Notes under the pieces: generated by a model | What the model was told of the DNA's origin: nothing | What the model saw: the letters and a program-made list of their open reading frames with translations, nothing else | The model's database searches: none | Shown here: positions 42,036 through 54,416 of the stretch, piece after piece | Layout of the letters: each line of letters starts with the position of its first letter | Position numbering within the stretch: the first letter of the stretch is position 1 | NCBI GenBank assembly: GCA_905250025.1 | Contig: CAJNOJ010000092.1 | Span: 1-64,000 of the forward strand | From: Adineta ricciae | Lineage: Eukaryota; Rotifera; Eurotatoria; Adinetida; Adinetidae | Direction: 5' to 3' | Length of the DNA stretch: 64,000 nucleotides | Made by a program: the position numbers and the translations under genes

Positions 42036-43534
42036 CTAAGTCAATTTGTTCGTCCATTCGAGAAGTATATCAGTCAATTCTTGTACAATCAATGAATCAA
42101 CTTTGAACAATTTGATCAAGAGTTCAGTAAAATGATGTGACCCGTGTTCGAGATACAATCGAATCAAATCTTCAATCGATTCTATATGATACTGTTGCAT
42201 AAGTAAGCAAGTTGAATTTGACAACAATCGGTTCAATTGATAAATTGAATGAAAATCATCTTTGCAGTAATTGACATGTGAATTACATCGACGTATCATA
42301 GGTTTGCCTAGTGAAACACCAAAATGCTCACCACGATGTAGTATTATACCATCGGATACTTCTTCAATGAGTGTTGTATTCTGATGTTTGAACTTGAAAG
42401 AATTAGTTTTTATTATATGCAACTCCTTATCAAATACAGTCATACTTTTGGTAAAAACGATGGTATAGGTTCGTTGCTACTCTCCATACTAGTTGTATTT
42501 TGTTTATGATTATTATTGCTGTTGATGGAACGAATTACTGATGATGAATTTTCTAATGTTGTGAAGTGACTCTCATCGTTTGAACATGATTCACTGAGAA
42601 TTTTTGATAGATTCTCCACACATTGATTTACATTGTTGAAAATTGTTTTTCTTATACAATTTTTCTTGTTCAATTCTGAATAGTTCGTTTACAATGACGA
42701 TTCTTGAAATACTCATGCGAAAATGAATTTACCTTCACTACAAAATCGCTTTTGACTGTTATTTCGATCGTTTACAGACAATTTATTCTTTTTCAATACT
42801 TCACAAGGAACGAGGTCGTCGTCTTTGGTTGAATTATACGACAAGGAATCAAATGTATCATTTGAGATCAGGAAATTCGGCCGTTGTTCCGCTGCAAGAA
42901 CGATTTCAGATCGACCAGCATCGCTGTTAACATTCTGAATTCCAACACTAAGTTTCATAAGATTTGGTTTGAATGAATTCAGTTCTTCCACTACTTGAGA
43001 CGGCTTCATGCCAGTTTGCACTAATCGTGCCCGTAATGGCATGGACCAGAAGAATAAAACGGAGAGATTTCGGGCAAATATCGACTTTGCTGCTTGTCTA
43101 CTAGTCTCCGTGGGTACTCGGTATCGATTTAACTTGCATTCATTGATGAACGAACTCGTGCCTTTTTGTTGTTGGTTTACAAACAAACATGGACTTCTCC
43201 ATTGGGGTTGAAAGATATACTTCACTATTCCTTGTTGATCGACAATAGTTGATGATACAGTGACAGCCTCATATGATGTTGTTGGTGTTTGTTCATCGTC
43301 ACCATCATCATTGAATATGTAAGTAATGCCAGCTGCAGCGCATGCAGCTGCAGCTAAAAGCATCAATAGATTGGTTTCTATAGCCAAAAAAAAAGATTTT
43401 CCAAATTCTTTTCTTTGAGTTATATTGCGCCTAATGAAAATTCTATTGCTGACATCGATATAATGCTGAAATGGAAGTAGGAAATCGAGAAATAAGGTAA
43501 ACGCGAAAGAAGTTGAAATATATGTTTGCAACAT
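42036..43534 (-). CDS. Uncharacterised protein with N-terminal hydrophobic segment
   Basis: Three exons join in frame: about 42730-43534 (start uncertain), then 42450-42670, then 42036 to about 42391, with phase-consistent introns. I do not recognise it. The likely N-terminus contains a hydrophobic Ala/Leu segment, LLMLLAAAACAAAGITYIF, which could be a signal anchor if translation begins nearby. An acidic DDGDDEQ follows. The middle is Ser/Asn-rich. The last 130 residues look folded: SDGIILHRGEHFGVSLGKP, HSIYQLNRLLSNSTCLLMQQ, IEDLIRLYLEHGSHHFTELL and IVQELTDILLEWTNKL. A Met within ATG-CTT-TTA (about residue 57 of the open frame) may be the true start if the TTTGGCTATAG upstream is an acceptor. 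Function unknown. Confidence 0.6.
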
Positions 43535-44890
43535 CTCGGTGTAGGTAGATAATATAAATATTAAAGGAATTGGAAAGTTGGAAAATACCGATGGTATCTA
43601 TGTCAGCTTCTACCGTGAAGGTGAGAGTAGAACTGATGATGTAAATAATTTGCTTTTAAGACAGTATCTGACTTTTTACACGAAATATGGATGAAATGGA
43701 ACGCAAATTCTTTGTCCTATTCCATTCCGTGTGGGACGCTAGTGACGACTGCATGATGAAAACGTCTATTGAAGAAAATGGAAATCAATCAGTTTCCACA
43801 TCAAATGGTTAAATACAAAATTGTTGTTCTTCTACAAACACCTAATCAAGAGCTCCGAGTAAACGGAATTCATCGAATGACTCATTTCTGATTCATTGCA
43901 AGAACAGCGTTCGAAATCTTTTCACAGAAAGTTAAATGCCGCGATATTGAGCACTTTTTCAGTTTCTTTATCTTGTTGATCAATTTTTGACTGCAACATT
44001 ATGGAAGTACAAGCTTTGTTTGACTTTGATCATTTGTTGCATCACTATCAAAACTTTGGTCACGTTGATATAGTGATAGAACTGAATTATTCGAATCTCG
44101 AATCGTGGTCATAGTTTGTCAATCAAAATTTAACAATAAATAGCATTCCGTCGCAAATCATCATCAAATACAATCAAACTAGAATTTTGTCCGTTCACGT
44201 AGAATGTCTAAAGTTATTCATTGATCCGTTTCATTAATAAACAGAAAAAGACAAAATTTTCATCTTCATGTTCGTGAAACAATAATTAGATCTTCTCACG
44301 AAGCGAAGCTATGGCGGATCGTTTCTGACGATAAATCGATACGCTTCTGATTATCATTGTGGTAATCGCCGCCATTGAAATACAATTCCATAAAACTGAG
44401 AAATAGATAACGAAATAACAAATAAACGAAAACACTGTCTTATATCTGTATCCGATAAGAAAGAGAAAGAGACAGAAATGTAATCTTATCGTTTGAATTC
44501 ACAATCAAATAGTGGGATAAGAGTGGGATTATTTCAAATCGTGAATGAATAAGTACATACAGGGTGTGGGTGTGTGTGAAAGGGACAAATACTATATTAT
44601 ACATAATAAATTCAGTCGCTTTGGCAGCCAAAAACTAAATATCAATAGACTTTGCATATCATCGAGGTCAATTTTTATACTTGAAACATGGGTCACAGAA
44701 TCAATCTATTCGTTTTATTGTGTCATATATATGTGACATCTCTATCTGTCCTCTATATCGCACATATTCATTCGTTCTTTTTCGAAATTATCCAATAAAG
44801 TAAAGTTCTGCAGCTTTGATGTAATGTAATGTAAATGTAAAGACAGCTGCCAGCCAGACCACCAAGTTTTTCGATTTTTCACAGATCGAA
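43535..44890. other. Intergenic between divergent orphan and TERT genes
   Basis: About 1.36 kb with no convincing frame. A small TGTAATG tandem lies near 44820. It ends with the TTTTTCACAG acceptor-like tract 6 bases before the TERT start codon. Confidence 0.5.
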
Positions 44891-47800
44891 ATGAATATTC
44901 TTAAAACTCGTTATCCAGAACTATATGCTCTCCACCAAGCGATACCGAATATCGATCATGACGGTAAAGATCTTTTTCGTGGACTATACCTCACAAAAAA
45001 GATGACAAAAAATCAAGATCGCCATTGGAAAGACCTGCTTGCAAGAAAACAAACTTCAACTGATAATCAATCATTTCTATCGAATCTCTTGCACAGTTGT
45101 CATAGGAAAAATCGTTTAAACATCCTCCTAACAAATATTGATCTCAAAATGAATAATCATGATTATCTTTCGAAAAACTCGCTAATATCGCATATCTATT
45201 TATCAAATATATGGTTCGAACGACGAAAACTACTATCGGATGAAGCTGTCATATATCTGTTAAGTGAATTTACGATTATTGAATGTTTAACCCGTAAACG
45301 AAAGTTATTCATGCAAATAAGTGGTACACATGAAACATTTTATAGTTTACCTTATTATATCGCTAGAAAAGCGGAAGAAAAGCAGCAAGCGCATAAACGG
45401 GCAAAGAAAATCAACACTAGGAAACGAACAATTCAATTTCATTTACACGCTACTAAAGAAGGACAACAAGCACATCTGACAGATTTGTATGAAACATCAA
45501 TTCCAAACCATTTGATGCATTATCATGTCTCAAAATTCGAACGATTTGATGTCTATTCTCCAATTGAAAAAGCTTACAACGGAGAAATGCTAGTTGAAGC
45601 TTTCTTTTCGTCTGATTTTAGCAAAGGATTCTTTAGTCATCGACCTAAGGAAGAAGTGGTAATATTTATCTTTCGATTGTCTTTACAATCACATTAACTT
45701 TGTTATTTAGGAGCAAATCCGTGAAAATCTCATTCCGATCTTCGAACGATTTCGATCGAACCATCACGAATTCTACCTTCGCCGTCGATCACGTCTACCT
45801 CTTGCCTACACTCTTCATCATATTCCGGAACCTACAGCTACAGTGGACCAATTGATATCTCTGACAACACCGCTCGCTACTGTTCAACATTTTGTTCGTG
45901 TTTGGTTAACACATGTTTTTCCAGTTGAATTATTCGGCACAAAATATAATTCTCGATTATTCATCCGTCGCATGTGTTTCATTCTTCAATTACCACGCAT
46001 TCAGCAATATTCGCCAGGTGAAGTAATGCAAAAATTAAAACTAAACAAATGTCAATGGACAATCATCTCGAACAAGTTATCATCACTTGTTCGTCATCTG
46101 TATTTTGGTCATTTAATATATTTTCTTATTCATTATGTTCTGACACTAAGTCGTTCGTATTTCTATGCTACAGAAGGATCTTCACCATCTCATCCATTAG
46201 TTATGATCTTCTATCGACATAAGATTTGGTAAGAGAGCATTTCGGAGTTCGCGCATCGAATTCATTTTGCCACATAGGTATGCTATTCAACAGAAATCTC
46301 GTTGTGAACTATTGGAAAAAGCTTGCGCCCCAACAGTTCAACAAGAATTTGTCAGTGATTGTCATGATATTCGTTATCTATGGAAGGTACGCTTTGTACC
46401 GAAGAAAGCCAGCGTTCGTTATCTAGCCTGTGCTCAAGAAGGAATCAATACGAAAGAAAATATCAATCATTTAAAATATACAAATGAAGTTTTGAAGTAT
46501 CTGCGTCGACACAACAAGCATTTATTAGGTATTGCTACATTTAATCGAGTAGAAATGCATCGACGCTGGCAAGAATATTGTCAAACAGCACCGAAAGTAG
46601 AGAGCGGAAGCATGACATACTTTCTAGTAGGTTGACATTCGTGTTTATCTTTGATTGATTTAACTTGAATTTGAATTCTAGAGAAGTGACGTGTCGAATT
46701 TTTACGATTCAATCAATATTGATTGTTTAGATCAAGTAAGTCAGATATGAAAACTATCGAGTACATTGCTTCGCTAAAAACTCTGTTTGCATACACCAGA
46801 CAATAAAACAAAATTATGTCATTGATACATGATGATTAATCTTGTTCAAATAATAATATCCGAAAACAGTTCTCCGCCCTGTTCTTCTCTTTTTAGGCAC
46901 TGGTGGAATTTCTCAACGACTGTGAATTCAATTACAACTTGCATATACATACTATTTATAAAACCCAGTATCGTAACGGCCGGATCATTCGCAAACGAAC
47001 TCTCTTTTGGGTTGGTAAAGAAAATGAATCGATGTGTGCAACACTACTCGATGATACAAAACCAGTCAATAATGGTATCTTTCATGATATGGTCATCCAC
47101 GAAGGACACATTGAAGTATATGATAGAGCCAAACTATTGAAATATATTCGTGCTCAATTATACAAGTAAGTATCTTTCAGTTTTCTGCGCTTTTTAAAAA
47201 ATGTCGTTTAGTTCGTATCTTTACACGCGTCATTCGACAATGTCATCGATTAAATCATACCGTCGCACAGTTGGCATCAATCATGGTTTACGTATCGCGT
47301 CAATGCTTGGGCAAATCTATCTAAATAAAATTGATAATGATATCAAGTTTAGTCCGTTGGAAGACGAGTTCGCGGTTCGACATGAAGACGATCTTTTGAT
47401 CATTTCTCCACATCGTTACCGTCTCCGTCGAATTAAATTACATATGAATCAACGATTGAATGAATTACATCATATAACAAATCCGTTGAAAACTTCGCTG
47501 AAAACCAAAACCAATATTCGCCATAAGACAATGAAAAAAATCCGTCCTGTAGAATATTGGGGTTCACTTGTCGATATTCAGTCACGGCAAATCTTTGTTT
47601 CCATCAATCCCAACGAAAATATTCAAAACAAAATCAATCACTTAACCATCAAAGTCACGCGTGAACCCGGTTACAACGTTCGTCAATCGTTATTAAACGC
47701 TCTGAGCCTTCGCTCACATTCCTACTATTTCGATCGTTTATATACGACAGCGAACACGTTAATTAAGAACTTCTATTCGCTCTCATGCTATTATTTCAAA

Positions 47801-48127
47801 CGTTTACATTCCATATGTTATCGTTTTGCTCAAATCTATTCGAATCAGTACGTGCAGTCGAAAAGTTTATTCCTGTTCCGCACTATTCGTTCAGGATTAC
47901 GGTTGTTAATCAAAAAAGCATTTATATTCAGTCAAAAATCAACAATGGTGATCAATCAATGTAAATATGTCTTTTTTATAGCATGCTTAAGATTAATTCG
48001 ACGAAATAAACACCTTTTTCAAAATGAAATTATGACAAAACGATTTGCACATATGATAAAAAAATTGAAATATCTACCTAAAAAACGCAAACATGATTTA
48101 AAGAAACTCATTGGTATCAAACAATAG
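44891..48127 (+). CDS. TERT: Divergent telomerase reverse transcriptase
   Basis: Six exons (44891-45658, 45711-46228, 46278-46626, 46682-46735, 46897-47165, 47212-48127) join in frame into 957 residues. TERT extends telomeres from an RNA template. The CP/T region is present: PVELFGTKYNSRLFIRRM, YSPGEVMQKLKLNKCQW, then SRSYFYATEGSS and VMIFYRHKIW, the counterpart of FFYVTET--FYRKSVW. Motif 1/2 is LWKVRFVPKKASVRYL. Motif A is RSDVSNFYDSI, about residue 546. Motif B is VGINHGLRIASML, about 673, where most TERTs have GIPQGS. Motif C is RHEDDLLIIS, with both Asp at 712-713. Motif E is YWGSLVDIQSRQIF. All three catalytic Asp are present. The N-terminal 256 residues show no clear TEN domain. Against a retroelement: T/CP motifs, many spliced introns, no endonuclease, no terminal repeats. 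Confidence 0.88.
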
Positions 48128-50502
48128 TCTATTCAGTTTCTATCATATATATATATATGTGTGTGTGTATTGTTTTTCTATGATTAGAAATATAATAACG
48201 TTCATAACACGATTGGATCTTTTCTACTTAAGTGCAATATTGGCATATTTTTACATTCGAATCTGCTCGAATTGAACCTCGATTATTTGCCTATTCTTTT
48301 CTTCCATTCAGCTATTTGCAACTCCTTTCGCCACCACTTCAACTTCGATAGTCTTTTTCATTCACACATCAAAATGCTTCTCATTCGCTGCACTAATATT
48401 GACGCTACTCATCTTCGCTAGATCAACATTCAAATCGTTCGCTAATATATCATTTTCATGACGGATCTCATTTCTTTTCTGACGAAGAAGTACTAGGCGA
48501 ACCGCAGACAACTTTTGTCGCAACTAAGAGTAAGACATTGAGCGTTGATGAACTCGCTTAACTGAATAAGTCTAAAAGACATAATTGAGTTAAATTCCTT
48601 GTCAGAGTGACATTGTTTGCATTTATTGTTGCACTAAAACATCTTTATTTCTTGTCGAAATTAATCCTTTCAGAATTATAACGAATTTGTTTCTAATGAG
48701 ATGAGATTCTCTCGAGAGACATTGACACGTTTTTAGAGTACTTAATTACTACAAACATTTTGACAATTCGAGAACAAATGACGGATTATATAAAAAACTG
48801 ATAATTCAAACGGTGTTCGCTGGTATTTTCAATTATCTCTATCCAATGCAGCATACTGCACGATCAGTTGTTTAAAGGTAAGAATCTCAAGGTCTTGAAA
48901 ATGACATTGAATCGTCGATAGCGAAGAAAATGATCGCACTGCAGATCCATCGCATTATGGATGGATATATCCTCGCTTTACTAATATCATTTTCAAAACC
49001 TTGACAATCTAATTATAGAACTGATCTAGTCTTCCGTGTTCAGCATGTAAACGATTATTGAATAATCTTCGTTTTTTATCGATCACGCCGTATACTAGTT
49101 AAACATGTTACCGGGCGACGTGACTTTGTTCTCTTTGTGGAAATTGATATTCAGTAGTAGCAGCTAACGATTAGATCAGAAAGAAAAACGTTTGTTCAAA
49201 CGCGGTACGAAACGCATTGAGAACTTCCGGTCTCCTAAGACGTTCAAATCAAAGTCGTTTGTCATTTAAAGATTAAACGATTATTTGATATTGTTCTTCT
49301 CGTATCGATTTCTACTTCATCAATCGTCGCCGTAACATATATGATGAAAAATATCACCGCTCTACTGTAATTTCCTTCCTTTCATTTGCACACACAGATC
49401 TTCATGCGAAGAAATGATGCAGAAAACAATTGCTTCTTTTTCCAGCTAACATACATCTCTTCATAGTGATCCACTAGTCCAATTTCATTGGTAATCCTTC
49501 TGAATAGATCGATCGACTCCTTCCACTTCTTGTCGATGCACACATATGGAACAATACTAATCATTCTGATTGTAATAAGACGAGACTTTCGTTCGGAAAT
49601 GATCCTATCTGAAGCTCGATTTCGTTCATTATTATTCAGTCACACATGTGTCGAGTGAGTGCAGCTGAGAGAGAAAATCTTCTGCCAGAGACACGTTATC
49701 ACTGCCATAAATATCGCATTCAATTTAATTCATTCAGCCGGAAAGAATATATTAACGGATCGTATCGATTAGATTTTTTAATTGCATCATGATAGAAATG
49801 CAAAATAGATTACCAAGCGAAATCATCATCCCCTGGAAAATGAGGATTAAAATTAAAGTGTCTACAGGCATGATTAAATTTTTGTTTCCTACGATTGTTT
49901 TATGTGACTTCAACGATGTTTTAGAGCTTTTTGTTCGTTATTGATAGTTTCATTTACATGAGAACGATATAATTAGTCTCGGTTCAGTCATTGTGTGACA
50001 ATGTCACGAATAGAACCGGATAATGATGATCATGTACTGCTAAATACATATCAACATATTGCCAGAGGTTGGTTAGATCGAGCGAGGGGGATAGAAAATC
50101 TTTTGTCAAACAACCTATTGTCAGTTTTTTACAAAAATATCCTAACTAGCGCGTTTTTCTCTTCCTCTTTAAATACGATAGTAAACATAGCAAAAATATA
50201 GATTGCCGAAGAATATATATATATATTTTCTTTTCTTTTTTTTTGTATGCTCTCGTTCAGTATTCTTATATCTATATGACTAGCATGAGTATTTTCTATT
50301 ACATTCTCCAAACTAAGTATCAAAAACTGAGAATGACTACTAAGTTCAATTGTTTCTATTGATAAATCTATTTTCTTCACAAATCAACGCCGAGATAGTT
50401 TCCTCTTATTCCCGTTTCGTCAATGATCAGGGAGAAATTCTTTTCCTCAAATCCATTAAATATTCTCTTTCAGATTAAATCCAACACAGTCGTATTACAA
50501 GC
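48128..50502. other. Long intergenic region with an inverted repeat
   Basis: About 2.4 kb. No coding frame is convincing. It holds an AT/GT simple repeat near 48148-48170, an imperfect hairpin at 48888-49003 (listed separately), and a CTTTCAG acceptor-like site 30 bases before the neuropeptide start codon. Confidence 0.5.
48888..49003. ncRNA. Imperfect 116-base hairpin, possible small-RNA precursor
   Basis: The first 21 bases (from CAAGGTCTTG) pair with the last 21 (ending AAAACCTTG) with two mismatches. Weaker pairing (AGCGA with TCGCT) and a short inner hairpin (TCCAT with ATGGA) follow inside. It lies in a gene-free region. Size and arm length are compatible with a microRNA-like precursor, but a chance or decayed inverted repeat is equally possible. 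Confidence 0.3.
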
Positions 50503-50935
50503 ATGTACAGTAGCAGAAATTCAATTTTGCTTATTACCTTAACAGTTGCTCTTCGTAAGATTCTTTAAAAGAAGAAAAAAAAACATAAAGGAAATCATTC
50601 AATTATGAACTCATTTAGTTCTTCTCTGGTGTACAGTACAACCAACATCTGCTGATACGAACGAAGAAGAATCTCATCATGTCGTCGAAACTATGGAAGA
50701 AGATAATAGTGACAATGATTTAATTGATGATTTTCTTGATTTGTACGAACGTGCATCTCTTCGTCCTGTTGCTATACAACAACGTGCATCCCTTCGACCA
50801 TTTGCTGGTAAACGTGCATCTCTCCGACCATTTGTTGGTCGTCGTGCATCACTTCGACCATCGGCTGGCAAACGGGCATCCCTACGTCCAGCAAATCATT
50901 TGGGCAAACGAAAACGACGAAGCTCTGATGAATGA
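50503..50935 (+). CDS. Neuropeptide-like precursor with five RASLRP repeats
   Basis: Two exons, 50503-50554 and 50637-50935, give 116 residues. The N-terminus MYSSRNSILLITLTVALL, followed by QPTSA, is a typical signal peptide with a likely cut after TSA. An acidic spacer (NEEESHH to DLIDDFLDLYE) leads into five tandem units, each beginning R-ASLRP: ASLRPVAIQQ, ASLRPFAGKR, ASLRPFVGRR, ASLRPSAGKR and ASLRPANHLGKRKR. Four of the five are followed by Gly and a dibasic site (GKR or GRR), the standard signal for prohormone-convertase cleavage and C-terminal amidation. Predicted mature products are ASLRPFA-amide, ASLRPFV-amide, ASLRPSA-amide and ASLRPANHL-amide. Codons of the repeats differ mostly at silent positions, which argues for selection on the peptide. 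I do not recognise the peptide family. Acts presumably by secretion from neurons or glands. Confidence 0.85.
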
Positions 50936-51977
50936 AGCAATCAATCATCATGAAATCTTTCTTTGGATAACTAAGATGATCTTCTCACTTATTTTTTCTC
51001 TTTTTTTGCTTACAAAACATCAAGAAATAAAAATGTAATAAAAATTATTTCACCGAAGATCAACTGACAGGTGTCAATCGTGTTGAACTTTCGTAGAAAG
51101 ATGAATAATAAATCAAGCACACATTACTGAGAACGCGATATATCGAACGAATGCACAGTTACCGCAGTAATGTCAATCGCTAACTTTAGATTTCCGAGAA
51201 AGAATCACGGTAAGCGTTCGCAAACATCGTGTAACTGGTCTTATGTAAAGCTCAAAAGTCAATATTTTGCTCTTTTATCGTTGTATCGCCATAGGGAAAA
51301 TTGCGTTGGAGCTACTTTAGGAAGTTACTTTTTATAGATCTTGACTTGTAGAAGAATAGCTATGTTGAAAAGTTCATTTATGAAAATGAAGGCGTGAGAG
51401 AAGAGAAATCAACATTAAAATAATGAAACGGATGGAAGATACAGATGATTGTCAATTTGGTTAATTACAGAAAAAAAACACAAGACATATTTTCGACATT
51501 TGATTGTATCTATATATGGCATAATTGATAAAATTCAGCAAATTAGAACATTTTTATGTAATTTGGGAGAAAATCATCAGAAATATTCACTCTTTGCTCC
51601 CAAGATTTCAAGGATTGATCACCATAGTCGATGTCAGTCTAATGAGAAATTAGTCTCAAGCGAATGTCTGATAAGACGGCTGAGCTTAGCAATCACGGTC
51701 AGACATTGCTTATTATAGATAACTCGAAGAAAGTAATAATCAAATCAGCGAAACGATAAGTCGATCTGTATAAAACATAAACAGAACTATTCATTTATGA
51801 ACGACGTCAACGAACAAATGAGAACATGCAAGTGTATTGTCGTCGAATAAAACAATAAATTGCCTTTTTTATTTTTTCAAATGCGGCGATGAATAAAAAC
51901 TGCAAGAAATCACTTGTAACAGTAAAACTTATAGTCTATGCATGGTTTGCTTCTGAAAAGTACCTAATCATGACTTT
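50936..51977. other. Intergenic, no gene recognised
   Basis: About 1 kb, AT-rich, with no convincing frame. It contains the 3' ends of the neuropeptide-like gene and the convergent IDH gene. Confidence 0.5.
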
Positions 51978-53906
51978 TTATGTTGCTTGATTGAATTTCT
52001 TGTCGAGAGTTTTCTTCACTTCAGTAATGAAATCTTTGGTATTTAAATACATGCCTTCTTTCACACTAAAACAAACACGTAAAGATCATATTATTTAGAC
52101 GATTTTCCTGGATGGAAAAATCTCGTTTCGTCGAATAGGAAGTCGATGAAAGTACTTCTCATTTGACAAAACAAGATCTAACTGCTTTTTGAGAATCAGA
52201 GTCTTACTCTTTAAGTCCGTGTATGCAAATTGCAAGATCCTTCGTTATTTTTTGAGAATCAACTGTTTCAATACACGATTCTTCAAGTAATCGGCACCAA
52301 CTGAAGAGTGAAAGATATCAATCACTGTGTTTTTTTTACAGGGTGTAATTGTTTACCGTTGAAGTTCTTCGTTACCATCAAGTTTACCACGATGTTCGAG
52401 ACCACGTGTCCATGCAAATATACTCGCAATCGAATTTGTACTTGTTGCTTTTCCCTAGAACGACAAGCTGATTAAGTTTGTGTCTTTGGAATGACATGTT
52501 GTTACTTTTTGATGTTCTCGATAATGACGGGTTACAGTGCCATGTGCAGCTTCAGCTTCGATTGTTTTCCCATCGGGACAAACAAGTACCGACGACATAA
52601 GACCAAGGCTACCATAACCTAATGAACTCGGAATAGAAGAAAGATTTTTAGCAACGAAATACCTTGTGCAACAATATCAGACTGAACATCACCGTCGTAA
52701 TTTTTACATGCCCAGACAAAGCCACCGCTACTTTTGAGCGCTTGAGCAACCATATCTATCAAAGAATCACTTCCGTCTATTTTCATGTACAATTGACAAA
52801 ATTTGATTATGTACCATCAATTAATCGATGCTCATACCAGATCTTTTTCTCTTCAAATTCTTTTCTATATTGCTTTTGATATATCTCTTCGAATATATCC
52901 TTGAAACGTCCATCGTATCGCTTAAGAATGGTGTTTTTCGTTGATAGATACAACGGATAATTCTACAAGAATCACTTTTCATTTATTCTATATCATATCA
53001 ATGAAATCGCATACCTTTTTCAGCGCATATTGAAAACATGAATGAGCAAATCCAGTGATCGATTCATCAGTATTATACATAGCTAATGAAACACCACCAG
53101 TATTTGTAAAGTTGAACACCTCGACTTCTGTAGCTGCAGAACCATCCGCCGGTTCATATTTGAGTGTTACACGTCCTGGACTTTTAATCACCATGTCTTG
53201 ACACCGATATTGATCACCAAAAGCGTGGCGACCAATGACAATCGGTTCTTTCCAGCCGGGAACCAACAATGGAATAGATTTGCATATAATCGGTTCCCGA
53301 AATACAGTGCCACCCTATGTAAATTATAAGCATACAATGTGATCTTCTTCCTCTTGCTTGTAGAAAACGACACTTACAAGAATATTACGAATAGTTCCAT
53401 TCGGAGAAAGCCACATTTTTTTAAGAGAAAATTCTAAAAGTTCGAGTGATGATGTGTCGAATAGAAAGTTGGAAGACCATTTTTACCTTCTACACGTTGT
53501 TCATCAGGTGTTATCGTGGCACACTTTATACCGACGTTATATTTTTGAATGGCATGCGCTGCATCAATAGTCACTTGATCATTCGTAGCGTCTCGATTTT
53601 CGAGGCCCAAATCGAAATATTTGCACTCAACATCAACATAAGGAAAAATAAGCTAATCAAAGGAGATTTATGAAAGTAAGACTGTCATCCTAATAAAACG
53701 ACATGTAACGAACCATTTCTTTGATCCATGCCCAGATAATTCGAGTCATTTCATCTCCATCCAATTCAACAATTGGATTGGCAACTTTAATTCGTTTTCG
53801 CGATGTTCCATCTGAATCTATAAGAAAAGTACACTAGTTATCAGATCGAAATAGTGTACAACGGGAAATCTCTACTTGAGTGTTTGGTATCTTCGTGCGA
53901 CGACAT
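51978..53906 (-). CDS. IDH1: NADP-dependent isocitrate dehydrogenase
   Basis: Homodimeric IDH oxidises isocitrate to 2-oxoglutarate and makes NADPH. About ten exons. The main start is at 53906 ([10 protein letters not shown]); stop at 51978-51980. Motifs in order: [151 protein letters not shown] and [20 protein letters not shown]. Metal- and substrate-binding residues are present. There is no mitochondrial presequence and no peroxisomal SKL tail (it ends KFNQAT), so a cytosolic enzyme is likely. The symbol marks the eukaryotic NADP type; exact IDH1/IDH2 orthology is not shown. Confidence 0.92.
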
Positions 53907-54416
53907 CGTTTCAGCTAACGTTTAATGCTAAAATAACAAAAGAGACCAATCGACTTGCCGTACTATAGTAAATGACATGAAAAAAAAACACCGAGATACC
54001 GAACGAAACGAACATTGCAAACAATCAGGTTCTATAAATATCCTACATATAAAAGCTATACAACCGTATAGAAAAAATTATATGTCATGCATCGATACAT
54101 CGAATTATGTGCGAAAAAAAGATTTCAAGAGTAACTAATAATAAAAGTATATAAATTTGTTAAAAATTGTCGCTAGTTTCCAGACCGCGCATACTCAGGT
54201 TTTCTAGAAGATGCATCGACTATAGAGGTACACGTTTACTGGCAATGAAAACAGACTTACCGAGAAATGAATCATCTAGCATGACGTCGTAAGCAAAGAC
54301 TATGGAGAACGGAATTTACCCAGCAGTTTACACGCATATATATATACGTGTTGTGTAAGAAATGACGACACTTTCACTCATTTCTCATTTCGACGAACAC
54401 ACGAATCGTTGTAATC
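53907..54416. other. Bidirectional region IDH / capping enzyme
   Basis: About 510 bases between divergent genes. Apart from the possible 22-base IDH exon, no coding sequence is seen. Confidence 0.5.
54261..54282 (-). other. Possible alternative first coding exon of IDH
   Basis: Minus-strand ATG CTA GAT GAT TCA TTT CTC G is followed directly by GTAAGT. Its phase (one leftover base) matches the IDH second exon, so it would give MLDDSFLD in place of [11 protein letters not shown]. It could only skip the exon at 53906, since reading through the acceptor in front of that exon meets a stop. It lies 134 bases from the divergent capping-enzyme start. Confidence 0.45.

Noticed and set aside
44891-48127. 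Reverse transcriptase as a Penelope-like or other retroelement
   Set aside because: The T/CP telomerase motifs, six spliced exons, lack of endonuclease and lack of terminal repeats fit the host telomerase gene.
48148-48170. AT/GT simple repeat after TERT
   Set aside because: Too short and common; not a telomeric repeat array.
49382-49564. Small minus-strand frame of 60 codons
   Set aside because: No family resemblance, no splice context, length expected by chance in AT-rich DNA.
50677-50871. Repetitive Arg/Asp-rich minus-strand frame over the peptide precursor
   Set aside because: It is the antisense shadow of the RASLRP repeats; silent-site variation supports the + frame.
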